DNA of 64,000 bases from positions 124,001-188,000 of the forward strand of contig NZ_JANCPR020000009.1 in assembly GCF_028657195.3 (NCBI RefSeq), written 5' to 3'. The first letter of the stretch is position 1; each line of letters starts with the position of its first letter. This stretch comes from Streptomyces iconiensis (GTDB taxonomy: Bacteria; Actinomycetota; Actinomycetes; Streptomycetales; Streptomycetaceae). The notes below the pieces were generated by a model. The model searched no databases and had not been told where the DNA came from. It was given only the letters and a program-made list of their open reading frames with translations. Of this stretch, positions 1 to 8,957 are shown one piece after another. The position numbers and the translations under genes are program-made.

Positions 1-1
1 C

Positions 2-589
2 GACGGCCTCCGGGTGCCGCCCCGCCTCGCCCCCGTACAGGTCGTCGTTCTCGCGGTGAAGGGCGAGGAGCCCGTGCTCGCGAAGGTCCATGAGACCGCC
101 GCGGGCTTGCGCGCGGCGGGACTGCGCGTGCAGGTGGACGACAGGACGGACACCGCCTTCGGCCGCCGCGCGGTCGACTGGGAACTCAAGGGCGTGCCCG
201 TGCGGATCGAGATCGGCCCCCGCGATCTGGAGGACGGGGGAACCGCGACGATGGTCCGGCGCGTTCCGGGAAGCAGGGAACAGGTGCGGACCGACGTGCT
301 CGCCGGCCTGCTGCCCGGACTGCTGGAGGAGGACCAGGCGCTCCTGCTGCGGCAGTCCAGGGAGCGGCGTGAGGGGAACACGACGGACGTGCGTACGATC
401 GGGGAAGCCACGGAAGCAGCGGTGGCCGGAGGGTGGGCCCGTATCCCGTGGTCCGCTCTGGGACCGGAGGGCGAGGACAAACTCGCCGAGCGGTCCGTAA
501 CGGTGCGCTGTCTGGTCGCCGAGGACGGATCGGTTCCGGAGACGGACGACGCACCTGGGAACGTGGCCGTTGTGGCGCGTGCCTACTGA
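2..589 (+). CDS. proS: Prolyl-tRNA synthetase, C-terminal part (5' end outside window)
   Basis: This is the 3' end of a gene whose open frame already runs at the window edge. About 195 residues are visible. They cover the anticodon-binding domain (PPRLAPVQVVVLAVKG, then VDDRTDTAFGRR and IEIGPRDLEDGG) and the C-terminal domain ending in Tyr (VAVVARAY). The enzyme charges tRNA-Pro with proline in the cytoplasm. The order of motifs and the C-terminal Tyr resemble the archaeal/eukaryotic-like type 3 ProRS rather than the usual bacterial type; this is from family knowledge. The catalytic domain lies outside the window, so activity cannot be judged. The gene ends about 275 nt before a SprT-like gene. 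Confidence 0.9.
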   Translation, partial: DGLRVPPRLAPVQVVVLAVKGEEPVLAKVHETAAGLRAAGLRVQVDDRTDTAFGRRAVDWELKGVPVRIEIGPRDLEDGGTATMVRRVPGSREQVRTDVLAGLLPGLLEEDQALLLRQSRERREGNTTDVRTIGEATEAAVAGGWARIPWSALGPEGEDKLAERSVTVRCLVAEDGSVPETDDAPGNVAVVARAY

Positions 590-863
590 GCTGCTCCCAT
601 GAGGAGTCGCGAGGGAAGCGGACACAGCAGAGGCACACGCCAAGTGGCGTGCCCGCGCTGAGTTGCGCGGTGTCTGTACGCCGTACTACAGCAGCGGGCC
701 GACCCGGTGATACGTCCCGGCTTGGGCCTGGTGCGAGGCTTCTCCTCAGATCGGCGCACCCGCCCTCGTCCAGACCCATCAGCGTTAACTGACTGGTACG
801 TGCAAATTATTTGGGATGCCCCGGAATCGGAACACCGGGGCACTCCTGCTCGTTGGGAACGAC

Positions 864-1490
864 GTGAGCACGACACCACCAGTTCTCGCCGCCGAACTGG
901 CAGCCGCCTGGGCCGACATTCAACGGCACCACTCCGAGCTGCCGGACCTGGCCGCGCCCGAATCGCTGATCGGAGAGTCGTCGTCCGCATGCGGCGCCGG
1001 CCTCTCCTTCGAAAGGCTGCTCCATGAGGCAGTCCACGGCATCGCCGCAGCACGCGGTGTCCGGGACACCTCCCGAGCCGGCCGCTATCACAACCGTCGC
1101 TTCCTGGCGATCGCCGAGGAGCTGGGTCTGGATCACCCGGAGGAGCCGCATCCCAGCAGTGGCTTCTCCCTCGTGGTCCTCACCCCCGAGACCAGACGGC
1201 GCTATCGCCCCACCATCGAGCGCCTTCAGCGCGCGCTGAAGGCGTACAGCGTCGCGACCGAGACCGATACAGGCCGCAGTTTCCGTGGGCCTGCCGCGCG
1301 GCACGGCTCCTCCGGGGGCGGCGTCCGCGTCAAGGCGGTCTGCGACTGCGGGCGGAACGTCCGGGTCGTCCCGTCGGTGCTGGCCCAGGCCCCCATCATG
1401 TGCGGGGCCTGCGGAAAGCAGTTCCGTATCCCGGTGGAGTCGCAGGCCGGGCCCGCCTCGGTGCCCGAGCCGGTGGCGGTGGTCGGCTGA
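864..1490 (+). CDS. SprT-like zinc metalloprotease with C-terminal zinc ribbon
   Basis: A 208-residue protein if started at the GTG at 864; an in-frame ATG at 816 would add 16 residues, and neither start has a strong ribosome binding site. The metal site is visible as HEAVH (residues 54-58), the HExxH pattern of zinc peptidases, followed by RYHNRRF, whose His76 fits the third ligand of SprT-like domains. A four-cysteine ribbon follows near residues 157-187 (CDC, then CGAC). SprT/Spartan proteins cut proteins crosslinked to DNA; that role is inferred from the family. Similar small proteins with a DTSRxGRYHN motif are, from memory, common on actinobacterial phages and integrative elements. The gene stands alone between proS and rpsP on the same strand. 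Confidence 0.6.
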   Translation: MSTTPPVLAAELAAAWADIQRHHSELPDLAAPESLIGESSSACGAGLSFERLLHEAVHGIAAARGVRDTSRAGRYHNRRFLAIAEELGLDHPEEPHPSSGFSLVVLTPETRRRYRPTIERLQRALKAYSVATETDTGRSFRGPAARHGSSGGGVRVKAVCDCGRNVRVVPSVLAQAPIMCGACGKQFRIPVESQAGPASVPEPVAVVG

Positions 1491-1734
1491 CGCACAGGCG
1501 CGGCACGGGACGCGGGCCCCGACGGGGCACGCGTCCTGGGGTCCGGCCGAGCCAGGAGCGGGGGCGGGTTTCAGCCGAACCTCCTGGGTGTGGCATCATG
1601 GTCGGCTGTACTCGACAGCCGCACAGGACCCCTCTCTCCTCCGGCTGACGCGTCCATTCGGACACACCGGCACCACAACCCCACGTGGAAGTCCGTCGTG
1701 TCCACCCACGTCAAGACCAGGAGACACCACTCCA

Positions 1735-2187
1735 GTGGCAGTCAAGATCAAGCTGAAGCGTCTGGGCAAGATCCGCGCGCCTCACTACCGCATCATCGTC
1801 GCCGACTCCCGTACCCGCCGTGACGGCCGGGCCATCGAAGAGGTCGGCCTGTACCACCCGGTGCAGAACCCCTCGCGCATCGAGGTCAACTCGGAGCGTG
1901 TGCAGTACTGGCTCAGCGTCGGTGCGCAGCCGACCGAGCCCGTCGCGGCCATCCTCAAGGTCACCGGCGACTGGCAGCAGTTCAAGGGCCTGCCGGCCCC
2001 GGAGCCGATGAAGGTCGCCGAGCCGAAGACCGACAAGAAGGTCCTCTTCGAGGCTGCGGCCAAGGAGTCGGGCAGCGAGCCCAAGGGCGAGGCCATCACT
2101 CCCAAGGCGAAGAAGGCCGACAAGAAGGCGGACGAGGCCGACAAGGCTGATTCGTCGGCGTCCGCCACCGAGTCGACCGAGGCCTGA
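1735..2187 (+). CDS. rpsP: 30S ribosomal protein S16
   Basis: Ribosomal protein S16 of the small subunit body, 150 residues. The first 80 residues match the family closely ([31 protein letters not shown]). The GTG start is preceded by AGGAGA at 1719-1724. The C-terminal part from about residue 105 is an Ala/Lys/Asp/Glu-rich tail ([16 protein letters not shown]), longer than in E. coli but usual in actinobacteria. It is the first gene of the rpsP-khpA-rimM-trmD-rplS cluster. The upstream 240 nt hold a small stem-loop (1604-1609 with 1615-1620) but no promoter that could be named with certainty. Confidence 0.97.
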   Translation: MAVKIKLKRLGKIRAPHYRIIVADSRTRRDGRAIEEVGLYHPVQNPSRIEVNSERVQYWLSVGAQPTEPVAAILKVTGDWQQFKGLPAPEPMKVAEPKTDKKVLFEAAAKESGSEPKGEAITPKAKKADKKADEADKADSSASATESTEA

Positions 2188-2189
2188 GG

Positions 2190-2429
2190 ATGCTCGAGGA
2201 GGCCCTCGAGCACCTGGTGAAGGGCATTGTCGACCACCCCGACGAGGTGCAGATCGCCTCGCGCAATCTGCGCCGTGGAAGCGTGCTGGAGGTCCGGGTA
2301 CACCCCGAGGACCTCGGCAAGGTGATCGGCCGTAACGGCCGCACCGCGCGCGCTCTCCGCACCGTCGTGGGTGCACTCGGCGGACGAGGGGTTCGCGTCG
2401 ATCTCGTCGACGTGGACCAGGTCCGCTGA
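2190..2429 (+). CDS. khpA: KH-domain RNA-binding protein KhpA
   Basis: A 79-residue protein made of a single KH domain. The GxxG RNA-binding loop is seen as [13 protein letters not shown] in the middle of the protein. It begins with ATG two bases after the rpsP stop, so translation is probably coupled. KhpA proteins bind RNA in the cytoplasm, often with the partner KhpB (Jag); the genes of this cluster link it to ribosome assembly. Length and position between rpsP and rimM are typical for Gram-positive bacteria. Confidence 0.92.
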   Translation: MLEEALEHLVKGIVDHPDEVQIASRNLRRGSVLEVRVHPEDLGKVIGRNGRTARALRTVVGALGGRGVRVDLVDVDQVR

Positions 2430-2526
2430 ACCGCAGCATGCAGCACCGGCACGGGCCGGGGACGGCGACACAGCCGCCCCCGGCCCGTTGTCACGGGCAG
2501 GCACAGACCGAGCACGGAGAAGCACA

Positions 2527-3081
2527 GTGCAGCTAGTCGTCGCGCGCATCGGCCGCGCCCATGGGATCAAGGGCGAGGTCACGGTGGAGGTCAGGACGGA
2601 CGAGCCCGAACTGCGGCTCGGACCTGGCGCCGTCCTCGCCACGGAGCCCGCCTCGGTGGGCCCCCTCACCATCCAGCACGGCCGCGTGCACAGCGGAAGG
2701 CTGTTGCTGCACTTCGAGGGCGTGAGCGACCGTACGGGCGCCGAGGCGCTGCGCAATACACTCCTCATCGCCGAGGTGGACCCGGAGGACCGCCCCGAGG
2801 ACCCCGAGGAGTTCTACGACCACCAGCTCGCCGACCTCGATGTGGTCACGCGGGACGGCACGTTCGTGGGACGTATCGAGAGCGTCGCGCACCTGCCGTC
2901 GCAGGACCTGCTCATCGTGCGCCGCGAGGACGGCGGCGAGGTACTGGTGCCGTTCGTGAACGAGATCGTTCCCGAGATCGACCTGGAGGAGCAGCGAGCC
3001 GTCATCGACCCGCCGCCCGGGCTGCTCGGCGAGGCGGGCGGCGCCGAAGAGGCGGGTCCCCCGGAGGACAGCGAGACATGA
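2527..3081 (+). CDS. rimM: Ribosome maturation factor RimM
   Basis: A 184-residue factor that helps 30S head maturation and binds S19. The N-terminal RimM domain begins at the GTG ([18 protein letters not shown]), and the C-terminal PRC-barrel domain contains the typical [18 protein letters not shown] segment near residue 140. The longer upstream frame to 2371 overlaps khpA and is not needed. The tail after about residue 165 is Gly/Glu/Pro-rich. The stop overlaps the trmD start by four bases (ATGA), so the two genes are translationally coupled. Confidence 0.95.
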   Translation: MQLVVARIGRAHGIKGEVTVEVRTDEPELRLGPGAVLATEPASVGPLTIQHGRVHSGRLLLHFEGVSDRTGAEALRNTLLIAEVDPEDRPEDPEEFYDHQLADLDVVTRDGTFVGRIESVAHLPSQDLLIVRREDGGEVLVPFVNEIVPEIDLEEQRAVIDPPPGLLGEAGGAEEAGPPEDSET

Positions 3082-3905
3082 GGCTCGATGTCGTCACGAT
3101 CTTCCCCGAGTACCTGGAGCCCCTGAACGTCTCCCTGGTCGGCAAGGCACGCGCGCGCGGCGTGCTCGACGTACGGGTGCACGATCTGCGCTCCTGGACC
3201 CACGACAGGCACCACACCGTCGACGACACCCCCTACGGCGGCGGCCCCGGCATGGTGATGAAGCCCGAGCCGTGGGGCGAGGCACTGGACGAGATCCTGG
3301 GCGGGGCCGACGGGGCTGCCGAGAGCGGGGAACAGCCCGTGATCGTCGTCCCCACCCCGAGCGGAAAGCCCTTCACCCAGGAACTCGCCGTCGAACTCGC
3401 GGCGCGGCCCTGGCTGGTGTTCACGCCGGCGCGCTACGAGGGCATCGACCGCCGCGTCATCGAGGAGTACGCGGGCCGTGTCGAGGTGCGCGAAGTCTCC
3501 ATCGGCGACTATGTGCTGGCCGGGGGAGAAGCGCCCGTGCTGGTCATGGTCGAGGCCATCGCCCGGCTGCTGCCAGGCGTGCTCGGCAACGCCGAGTCAC
3601 ACCGTGACGACTCCTTCGCCCCGGGAGCCATGGCGGACCTCCTGGAGGGCCCCGTCTACACCAAGCCCCCCGAGTGGCGTGGTCGCGGCATCCCCGAGGT
3701 GCTGCTCAGCGGCCATCACGGCAAGATCGCCCGCTGGCGCAGGGACGAGGCGTTCGCGCGCACGGCGGCCAACCGACCCGATCTCCTGGAGCGCTGCGAC
3801 CCCGCGGCGCTCGACAAGTACGACCGCGCGACCCTGCAAGCCCTGGGCTGGTGGCAGGGAACGGACGGCCGATTTTGGCCGAGCGGGCAGACCGTGGAAG
3901 AATAG
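3078..3905 (+). CDS. trmD: tRNA (guanine-N1)-methyltransferase
   Basis: A 275-residue SPOUT-class methyltransferase that makes m1G37 in tRNA using S-adenosylmethionine, preventing frameshifts. Visible motifs are VTIFPEYL at the N-terminus, [10 protein letters not shown] (residues 52-61), [12 protein letters not shown] near residue 120, and [11 protein letters not shown], the knot that binds the cofactor. The protein is about 20-30 residues longer than the E. coli enzyme because of the C-terminal end with [13 protein letters not shown], a feature of actinobacterial TrmD. It overlaps rimM by four bases. Confidence 0.96.
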   Translation: MRLDVVTIFPEYLEPLNVSLVGKARARGVLDVRVHDLRSWTHDRHHTVDDTPYGGGPGMVMKPEPWGEALDEILGGADGAAESGEQPVIVVPTPSGKPFTQELAVELAARPWLVFTPARYEGIDRRVIEEYAGRVEVREVSIGDYVLAGGEAPVLVMVEAIARLLPGVLGNAESHRDDSFAPGAMADLLEGPVYTKPPEWRGRGIPEVLLSGHHGKIARWRRDEAFARTAANRPDLLERCDPAALDKYDRATLQALGWWQGTDGRFWPSGQTVEE

Positions 3906-3997
3906 GCCGCTGCCTCACGTCCGGCGCGCGACCCTGCCACAGGGGGACCAACGCCCGCACGGAGTGGCGGCTCCCCATTCAGCATCACGATCATTCC

Positions 3998-4019
3998 GCT
4001 GATGACCTGTGGCATCAGC
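3998..4019 (+). other. Stem-loop in rplS leader
   Basis: A perfect 7-bp inverted repeat (GCTGATG at 3998-4004, CATCAGC at 4013-4019) with an 8-nt loop lies 17 nt before the rplS start, just ahead of the purine-rich GAGGAAAG ribosome binding region. It could affect translation of L19; this is inference only. Confidence 0.4.
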
Positions 4020-4036
4020 GAGGAAAGCAGACGGAC

Positions 4037-4387
4037 ATGTCTCATCTTCTCGACAGCGTCGACGCCGCTTCGCTGCGCACCGACGTACCGGCCTTCCGCC
4101 CCGGTGACACGGTCAACGTCCATGTGCGCGTCATCGAGGGCAACCGCTCGCGTGTGCAGCAGTTCAAGGGTGTGTGCATCCGCCGCCAGGGCGCCGGCGT
4201 CCGCGAGACCTTCACGGTCCGCAAGGTCAGCTTCAGCGTCGGCGTCGAGCGCACCTTCCCGGTGCACACCCCGATCGTCGAGAAGATCGAGGTCGTGTCC
4301 CGCGGTGACGTCCGCCGCGCCAAGCTGTACTACCTCCGTGACCTGCGCGGCAAGGCCGCCAAGATCAAGGAGAAGCGCGACAACTGA
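4037..4387 (+). CDS. rplS: 50S ribosomal protein L19
   Basis: Ribosomal protein L19, 116 residues, located at the 30S-50S interface. It shows the family sequence from [14 protein letters not shown] through [35 protein letters not shown] and [15 protein letters not shown]. The ATG at 4037 is supported by the GAGGAAAG purine stretch upstream. It is 131 nt downstream of trmD, so it may have its own leader. It is the last gene of the ribosome cluster and is followed after 44 nt by the signal peptidase array. Confidence 0.97.
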   Translation: MSHLLDSVDAASLRTDVPAFRPGDTVNVHVRVIEGNRSRVQQFKGVCIRRQGAGVRETFTVRKVSFSVGVERTFPVHTPIVEKIEVVSRGDVRRAKLYYLRDLRGKAAKIKEKRDN

Positions 4388-4431
4388 TCTCGCGTCCTCG
4401 GTGTCCTCACGGCCGGTTAGGCTTCGGCTCG

Positions 4432-5154
4432 ATGGACACCGACGCACAGTTGAACGAACCGGAGCGCGACCGTTCTTCCGGCCCCGAAGGGGGCAAGAAG
4501 AACTGGTCGCGCTCCGTTCGTTTCGGGGCCTGGGTGCTGGTACCGCTGGGGGTCCTCTTGCTGACCAGCGCCTTCGTGATGCAGCCTTTCCTGATCCCGA
4601 GTTCCTCGATGGAGCCGACGCTGCGGGTCGGTGACCGGGTGCTGGTGAACAAGCTGGCCTACCGGTTCGGCAACCATCCGGAGCGTGGGGACGTTGTGGT
4701 GTTTGACGGTACGGACTCCTTCGCGGGAGAGGCGGGCTCCGAGGGGAGCCCGGTGACCACTCTGCTGCGTAAGGCCGGAGCTTCGGTCGGCCTGGTCCGG
4801 CCCGCCGAGACCGACTACGTGAAGCGTGTGATCGGTGTCGGCGGGGACCTGGTGAGCTGCTGCGACAAGCGGGGGAGGATCGAGGTGAACGGTGAGCCGG
4901 TGGACGAGCGCTACCTCCACCCCGGAGACGCACCCTCGGTCGTCCCCTTCGAGACAAGGGTGCCGGAGGGGCGGCTGTGGGTGATGGGCGACCACCGCTC
5001 CCGGTCCAGCGACTCCCGTGACCATCTCGGTGAGCCCGGCGGCGGCACGGTGCCCGTTGAGCGCGTGATCGGGCGGGCCGAGTGGATCGGCTGGCCCGTC
5101 GGCCGCCTGGGTTCGGTGCGCGGAGGCGCGACCGCCGGCGGCGGTCATGGCTGA
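4432..5154 (+). CDS. sipW: Type I signal peptidase, first of four (SipW-like)
   Basis: A 240-residue membrane-bound Ser/Lys protease that removes signal peptides from secreted proteins on the outer face of the membrane. One N-terminal membrane segment (about residues 33-52) leads into IPSSSMEPTL with nucleophile Ser59. The general base is Lys131 in YVKRVIGVGG, and the box VMGDHRSRSSDSRDH follows. No C-terminal hydrophobic anchor is seen, unlike the third and fourth copies. S. lividans is known to carry four tandem genes named sipW, X, Y and Z; the symbol follows gene order. It overlaps the next gene by 8 bases. Confidence 0.9.
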   Translation: MDTDAQLNEPERDRSSGPEGGKKNWSRSVRFGAWVLVPLGVLLLTSAFVMQPFLIPSSSMEPTLRVGDRVLVNKLAYRFGNHPERGDVVVFDGTDSFAGEAGSEGSPVTTLLRKAGASVGLVRPAETDYVKRVIGVGGDLVSCCDKRGRIEVNGEPVDERYLHPGDAPSVVPFETRVPEGRLWVMGDHRSRSSDSRDHLGEPGGGTVPVERVIGRAEWIGWPVGRLGSVRGGATAGGGHG

Positions 5155-6754
5155 TCGTCACGGCCCGTACCACGGCGGGGACGGAACCCCCGAGCCGCCG
5201 CGCCCCCGCCCCCGCAGCAGGTACGCGTACGGCGTTCCCAACGAGGCGGACGACTACTACGACGACGAAAACGGCGTCCAGGACCCTCCGGGAGACCCGA
5301 ACGGGCACCACGTCCGGAACGGCCGCCCCGGTCCGTACGGCCCGGGCCTACGGCCCGGACAGGGGCCGCCGGTACCCGGACCGGCGCCCGGACCAGGACC
5401 AGCACCTGGACCGGCGCCAGGGCCGGGACCCGGCGGCCACGGGTACGGTGGTGAGGCGCCGCCCGCGGGCCGGATGCCCCCGGGCCCTCCCCCCGCCAAC
5501 GGACATGCACCGTCGGGCGATTCGGCGTACTACGGGCGCTACGAATACACCGAGCCCTTCGACTACTCCGGCCTCCCCCCGAACGCCGCCCAACCGGGAC
5601 CGCACACGGCCCCGCATCCGGGTCAGTGGCCGGATGCCACGCGCGAGACCATGGCGCTGCGCGGCCCTTTCGACGGACCACGGGTGCAGGAGCCCCCTCC
5701 TTCCTTTCCGGAGGAGAGCGGGCCCCTCCCGGACGACGACGAGAGTGACGAGGCCCGGCGCGCGCTGCGCCGCCCAGGGCAGGGGAGGGCCGACCGCAGA
5801 CGCGCGGCCAAGCGCATCAAGCGCCGCAGGCGGCTTTCGGCGACCAAGGAGATACCGATCCTCATCGGGGTCGCGCTGTTGATCGCTCTCGTGCTGAAGA
5901 CGTTCCTGGTCCAGGCGTTCGTCATTCCCTCGGGGTCGATGGAGCAGACGATCAAGATCGGTGACCGTGTGCTCGTCGACAAGCTCACTCCCTGGTTCGG
6001 CTCGAAACCGGAGCGTGGGGACGTGGTCGTTTTCCGGGATCCGGGGGGCTGGCTCGAACATGAGAAGGCCAAGAAGAAGGACGATCCGATCGGGATCAAA
6101 CAGGGCAAGGAGTTCCTGACCTTCATCGGGCTTCTTCCCTCGGACGACGAACAGGACTTGATCAAACGCGTCGTCGGTGTCGGCGGTGACACGGTGCGCT
6201 GTTGCGACAAGCAGGACCGCATCACGGTGAACGGCACCCCTCTGGACGAGCCGTATCTCCATCCGGGCAACAAGCCCTCGTCGATCAAGTTCAAAGTGAC
6301 GGTGCCCGTGGGACGCGTCTTCGTGATGGGCGACCACCGGTCCAACTCAGCAGATTCCCGGTACCACTTGAAGGAACCGGACAAGGGGATGATTCCGGAG
6401 GATTTGGTCCTGGGGAAAGCGGTTGTCATCGCCTGGCCGTTCGACCACTGGCGACGGCTTGAGGAACCGGAGACATATGCTTCGGTACCTGACGCGCGTG
6501 GCGCAACGGCCGCGTCGTCCGCGGCCGGTGACAATCGAGTCGTGCAACTCCCGTTCTCTGCGGAACTCCCGCTCGTTATGGGAGTGGTGGGCCTGTACCG
6601 GCTCTCGGACAGGCGGCAGAGCGGTGTGAGGAGTGGATGTGGGGGACTTGGCGGTCGGCGCACGGTCTGGTTCCGGCGATCCGGAAGACAAGAGGCCCGG
6701 AGAACGGGGCAGGACGGGCGACGGAGAACCACCGGCCGTGGAGAGAGACAGTGA
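5147..6754 (+). CDS. sipX: Type I signal peptidase, second of four (SipX-like), with long N-terminal extension
   Basis: A 535-residue signal peptidase, far longer than the roughly 320 residues usual for SipX. Residues 1-230 are a disordered Pro/Gly/Tyr-rich region with PGPAPGPG-type repeats near residue 80. A basic stretch (KRIKRRRRLS) then leads into the membrane segment, and the catalytic Ser264 lies in IPSGSMEQTI. Lys340 is in LIKRVVGVGG, followed by VMGDHRSNSADSRYH. The end is odd: a short hydrophobic stretch (LPLVMGVVGLYRL) precedes about 50 Arg-rich residues that overlap the start of the next gene by 116 nt. The start overlaps the previous gene by 8 bases. Activity is expected because all catalytic residues are present. 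Confidence 0.88.
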   Translation: MADRHGPYHGGDGTPEPPRPRPRSRYAYGVPNEADDYYDDENGVQDPPGDPNGHHVRNGRPGPYGPGLRPGQGPPVPGPAPGPGPAPGPAPGPGPGGHGYGGEAPPAGRMPPGPPPANGHAPSGDSAYYGRYEYTEPFDYSGLPPNAAQPGPHTAPHPGQWPDATRETMALRGPFDGPRVQEPPPSFPEESGPLPDDDESDEARRALRRPGQGRADRRRAAKRIKRRRRLSATKEIPILIGVALLIALVLKTFLVQAFVIPSGSMEQTIKIGDRVLVDKLTPWFGSKPERGDVVVFRDPGGWLEHEKAKKKDDPIGIKQGKEFLTFIGLLPSDDEQDLIKRVVGVGGDTVRCCDKQDRITVNGTPLDEPYLHPGNKPSSIKFKVTVPVGRVFVMGDHRSNSADSRYHLKEPDKGMIPEDLVLGKAVVIAWPFDHWRRLEEPETYASVPDARGATAASSAAGDNRVVQLPFSAELPLVMGVVGLYRLSDRRQSGVRSGCGGLGGRRTVWFRRSGRQEARRTGQDGRRRTTGRGERQ

Positions 6755-7613
6755 CAGCGTGACCCCCGAAGGCAACGGTTCGGGCCCTGGAGGCCCGCGG
6801 GACGGACAGGAAGGGCCGGGAGACATCCCCCAAGGACGTTCAGGAAACAGCAAGAAGCAGCGTGCGTTCTGGAAAGAACTGCCGATGCTCATCGGTATCG
6901 CGCTCGTTCTCGCGCTGGTCATCAAGACCTTCCTGGTGCAGGCGTTCTCCATCCCCTCCGACTCGATGCAGGACACGCTCCAGCGCGGAGACCGCGTGCT
7001 GGTGGACAAGCTCACGCCGTGGTTCGGTTCGACCCCGGACCGGGGCGAGGTCATCGTGTTCCACGACCCGGGCGGCTGGCTGCCCGAGGCGACGGTCGAG
7101 GAGAACTTCGTTCAGAAGGGCCTCAGTTTCATCGGGCTGATGCCGTCGGCCAACGAGAAGGACCTCATCAAGCGGGTCATCGCGGTCGGCGGCGACACGG
7201 TGGAGTGCAAGGAGGGCGGCAAGGTCCGGGTCAACGGCTCGACGCTGAACGAGAACTCCTACCTCTTCCCCGGCAACACCCCTTGTGACGACAAGCCGTT
7301 CGGGCCCGTCAAGGTGCCCAAGGGCAAGCTGTGGGTGATGGGCGACCACCGCCAGGACTCCCTCGACTCCCGTTACCACCAGAACCAGCCCGGCGGGGGC
7401 TTCGTACCGGAGAACCAGGTCGTCGGCCGCGCGATCGTCAAGGCGTGGCCCATCAACCGCTGGGACACGCTCCCCATTCCCGACACCTACGACCAGCGGT
7501 CGCTCCAGGCGGCAGCGGTCACCGCACCGGCAGCGCTGGGCGTCGCGGGAGCGCTGCCGCTCGTGCTGTGGCGGCGCAGGCGACTGATCAACAAGGCGCC
7601 GCCCAAGGGCTGA
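6639..7613 (+). CDS. sipY: Type I signal peptidase, third of four (SipY-like)
   Basis: A 324-residue signal peptidase. The GTG at 6639 is chosen because GAGGAG at 6628-6633 sits five bases before it and because VGDLAVGARSG is, from memory, the usual SipY N-terminus; later GTG codons at 6738 and 6759 are alternatives that would avoid most of the overlap with the previous gene. The membrane segment LIGIALVLALVIKTFLV precedes Ser109 in IPSDSMQDTL; Lys178 is in LIKRVIAVGGD; VMGDHRQDSLDSRYH is intact. A C-terminal hydrophobic anchor (APAALGVAGALPLVLW) is followed by positive residues, so both ends should face the cytoplasm. Confidence 0.92.
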   Translation: MGDLAVGARSGSGDPEDKRPGERGRTGDGEPPAVERDSDSVTPEGNGSGPGGPRDGQEGPGDIPQGRSGNSKKQRAFWKELPMLIGIALVLALVIKTFLVQAFSIPSDSMQDTLQRGDRVLVDKLTPWFGSTPDRGEVIVFHDPGGWLPEATVEENFVQKGLSFIGLMPSANEKDLIKRVIAVGGDTVECKEGGKVRVNGSTLNENSYLFPGNTPCDDKPFGPVKVPKGKLWVMGDHRQDSLDSRYHQNQPGGGFVPENQVVGRAIVKAWPINRWDTLPIPDTYDQRSLQAAAVTAPAALGVAGALPLVLWRRRRLINKAPPKG

Positions 7614-7681
7614 CGCCCTGACGTACCCCCGGGTAGGGTGCGCGCAGATCTTCGAGGCTGCGGCGGACCGGGAGTGCGGAA

Positions 7682-8419
7682 GTGGGCGAGGCACGACGTA
7701 CCGACGAGGGCCGCGGCCGTCTGGGCAACATATTGTCCGGGCTCGCCGTGGCCCTCGGCTGTGTGCTGTTCCTGGGGGGCTTCGGCTGGGGCGCCGTCCT
7801 CTACCAGCCGTACACCGTGCCCACCGACTCGATGCACCCCACCGTCAAATCCGGGGACCGTGTGCTGGCCGAGCGCGTGGACGGCGGCTCCGTGCGGCGC
7901 GGCGACGTCGTGGTCTTCCAGGACTCGGTGTGGGGCCAGGTGCCCATGGTCAAACGGGTGGTCGGAGTCGGCGGGGACAAGGTCGCCTGCTGCGACAGCG
8001 CCGGGAAGCTCACGGTCAACGGGAAGCCCGTCGACGAGCCCTACCTGCGCTCGCACGGCGACGACTCCCAGAGCGGTTTCGAACGTACGGATGTCCCCCG
8101 GGGCAAGCTCTTCCTGCTCGGTGACAACAGGCTGGAGTCGCTGGACTCCCGGACCCACCTGGAGGACGCGGGACGGGGAGCCGTACCGCGCGGTGCCGTG
8201 AAGGCCCGTGTCGACGCCGTTGCCTGGCCCATGGGGGACCTCGGGATGCTGCCTGAGGCGGCGGGATTCGCCGCCATGCCCGGGGGCACCTCACCTTCGG
8301 GACCACTGCCTCTGCTGGTCACCGCGATCGTGGCGGGTGCGGCTCTGGTGCTCGGAGGGGCCGCGTACGGGCCGATCGCGCGGCGGATGTCATCTTCGGC
8401 ACGTGGCGGCCCGGGGTGA
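7682..8419 (+). CDS. sipZ: Type I signal peptidase, fourth of four (SipZ-like)
   Basis: A 245-residue signal peptidase, the most compact and most divergent of the four. The GTG start follows a GGGAG purine run. The N-terminal membrane segment (residues 17-35) leads to VPTDSMHPTV with Ser50 as nucleophile; Lys91 lies in MVKRVVGVGGD; the last box reads LLGDNRLESLDSRTH, with LGDN in place of the MGDH of its paralogues. A second hydrophobic segment near the C-terminus (LLVTAIVAGAALVLGGAAY) is a membrane anchor. The distinct boxes suggest its own substrate set; this is inference. Confidence 0.9.
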   Translation: MGEARRTDEGRGRLGNILSGLAVALGCVLFLGGFGWGAVLYQPYTVPTDSMHPTVKSGDRVLAERVDGGSVRRGDVVVFQDSVWGQVPMVKRVVGVGGDKVACCDSAGKLTVNGKPVDEPYLRSHGDDSQSGFERTDVPRGKLFLLGDNRLESLDSRTHLEDAGRGAVPRGAVKARVDAVAWPMGDLGMLPEAAGFAAMPGGTSPSGPLPLLVTAIVAGAALVLGGAAYGPIARRMSSSARGGPG

Positions 8420-8458
8420 CGCACAATGGGGGGACGCACGGCTGAAGGGGAACATGCC

Positions 8459-8782
8459 ATGAGCGCCGAGGACCTCGAAAAGTACGAGACCGAGATGGAG
8501 CTGAAGCTCTACAGGGAGTACAGGGATGTCGTCGGACTGTTCAAGTACGTGATCGAGACCGACCGGCGCTTCTATCTCACGAACGACTACGAGATGCAGG
8601 TGCACTCCGTCCAGGGAGAGGTCTTCTTCGAGGTGTCGATGGCGGATGCGTGGGTGTGGGACATGTACAGACCAGCCCGCTTCGTGAAGCAGGTACGGGT
8701 CCTCACCTTCAAGGACGTGAACATCGAAGAGCTGAACAAGAGCGAACTCGATCTGCCCGAGGACTCCGGCTTCAAGGGCTGA
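8459..8782 (+). CDS. DUF2469 family protein
   Basis: A 107-residue acidic cytoplasmic protein beginning [20 protein letters not shown]. The family (DUF2469) is conserved in actinobacteria next to signal peptidase and yraN genes, and its function is unknown. The aromatic-rich core ([30 protein letters not shown]) is intact. The upstream frame to 8426 is not needed, since the ATG at 8459 gives the standard N-terminus. It is read in the same direction as the sip genes, 40 nt after the last one. Confidence 0.93.
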   Translation: MSAEDLEKYETEMELKLYREYRDVVGLFKYVIETDRRFYLTNDYEMQVHSVQGEVFFEVSMADAWVWDMYRPARFVKQVRVLTFKDVNIEELNKSELDLPEDSGFKG

Positions 8783-8820
8783 CCCCCGTTCCCTCTCCGC
8801 CCGTACGCTTCGGGCGGTCC

Positions 8821-8865
8821 CTTCGCCACCTCTGACGTGCGATGTCACTCGCAGGGGTGGCGAAG
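8821..8865. terminator. Inverted repeat after the DUF2469 gene
   Basis: CTTCGCCACC at 8821-8830 is the perfect reverse complement of 8856-8865, with a 25-nt loop that itself holds a TGAC/GTCA mini-stem. It lies 38 nt after the DUF2469 stop. No T-run follows. It may be a terminator or a processing site. Confidence 0.45.
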
Positions 8866-8957
8866 TTATGCACAGACGCCGGGTCGTCCACAGAAAACGA
8901 CCAAGATCCCTCAGCCGCTTCCGCCCCCGTCACAGTCGGTGTCCGGAGGTGGTGGCG

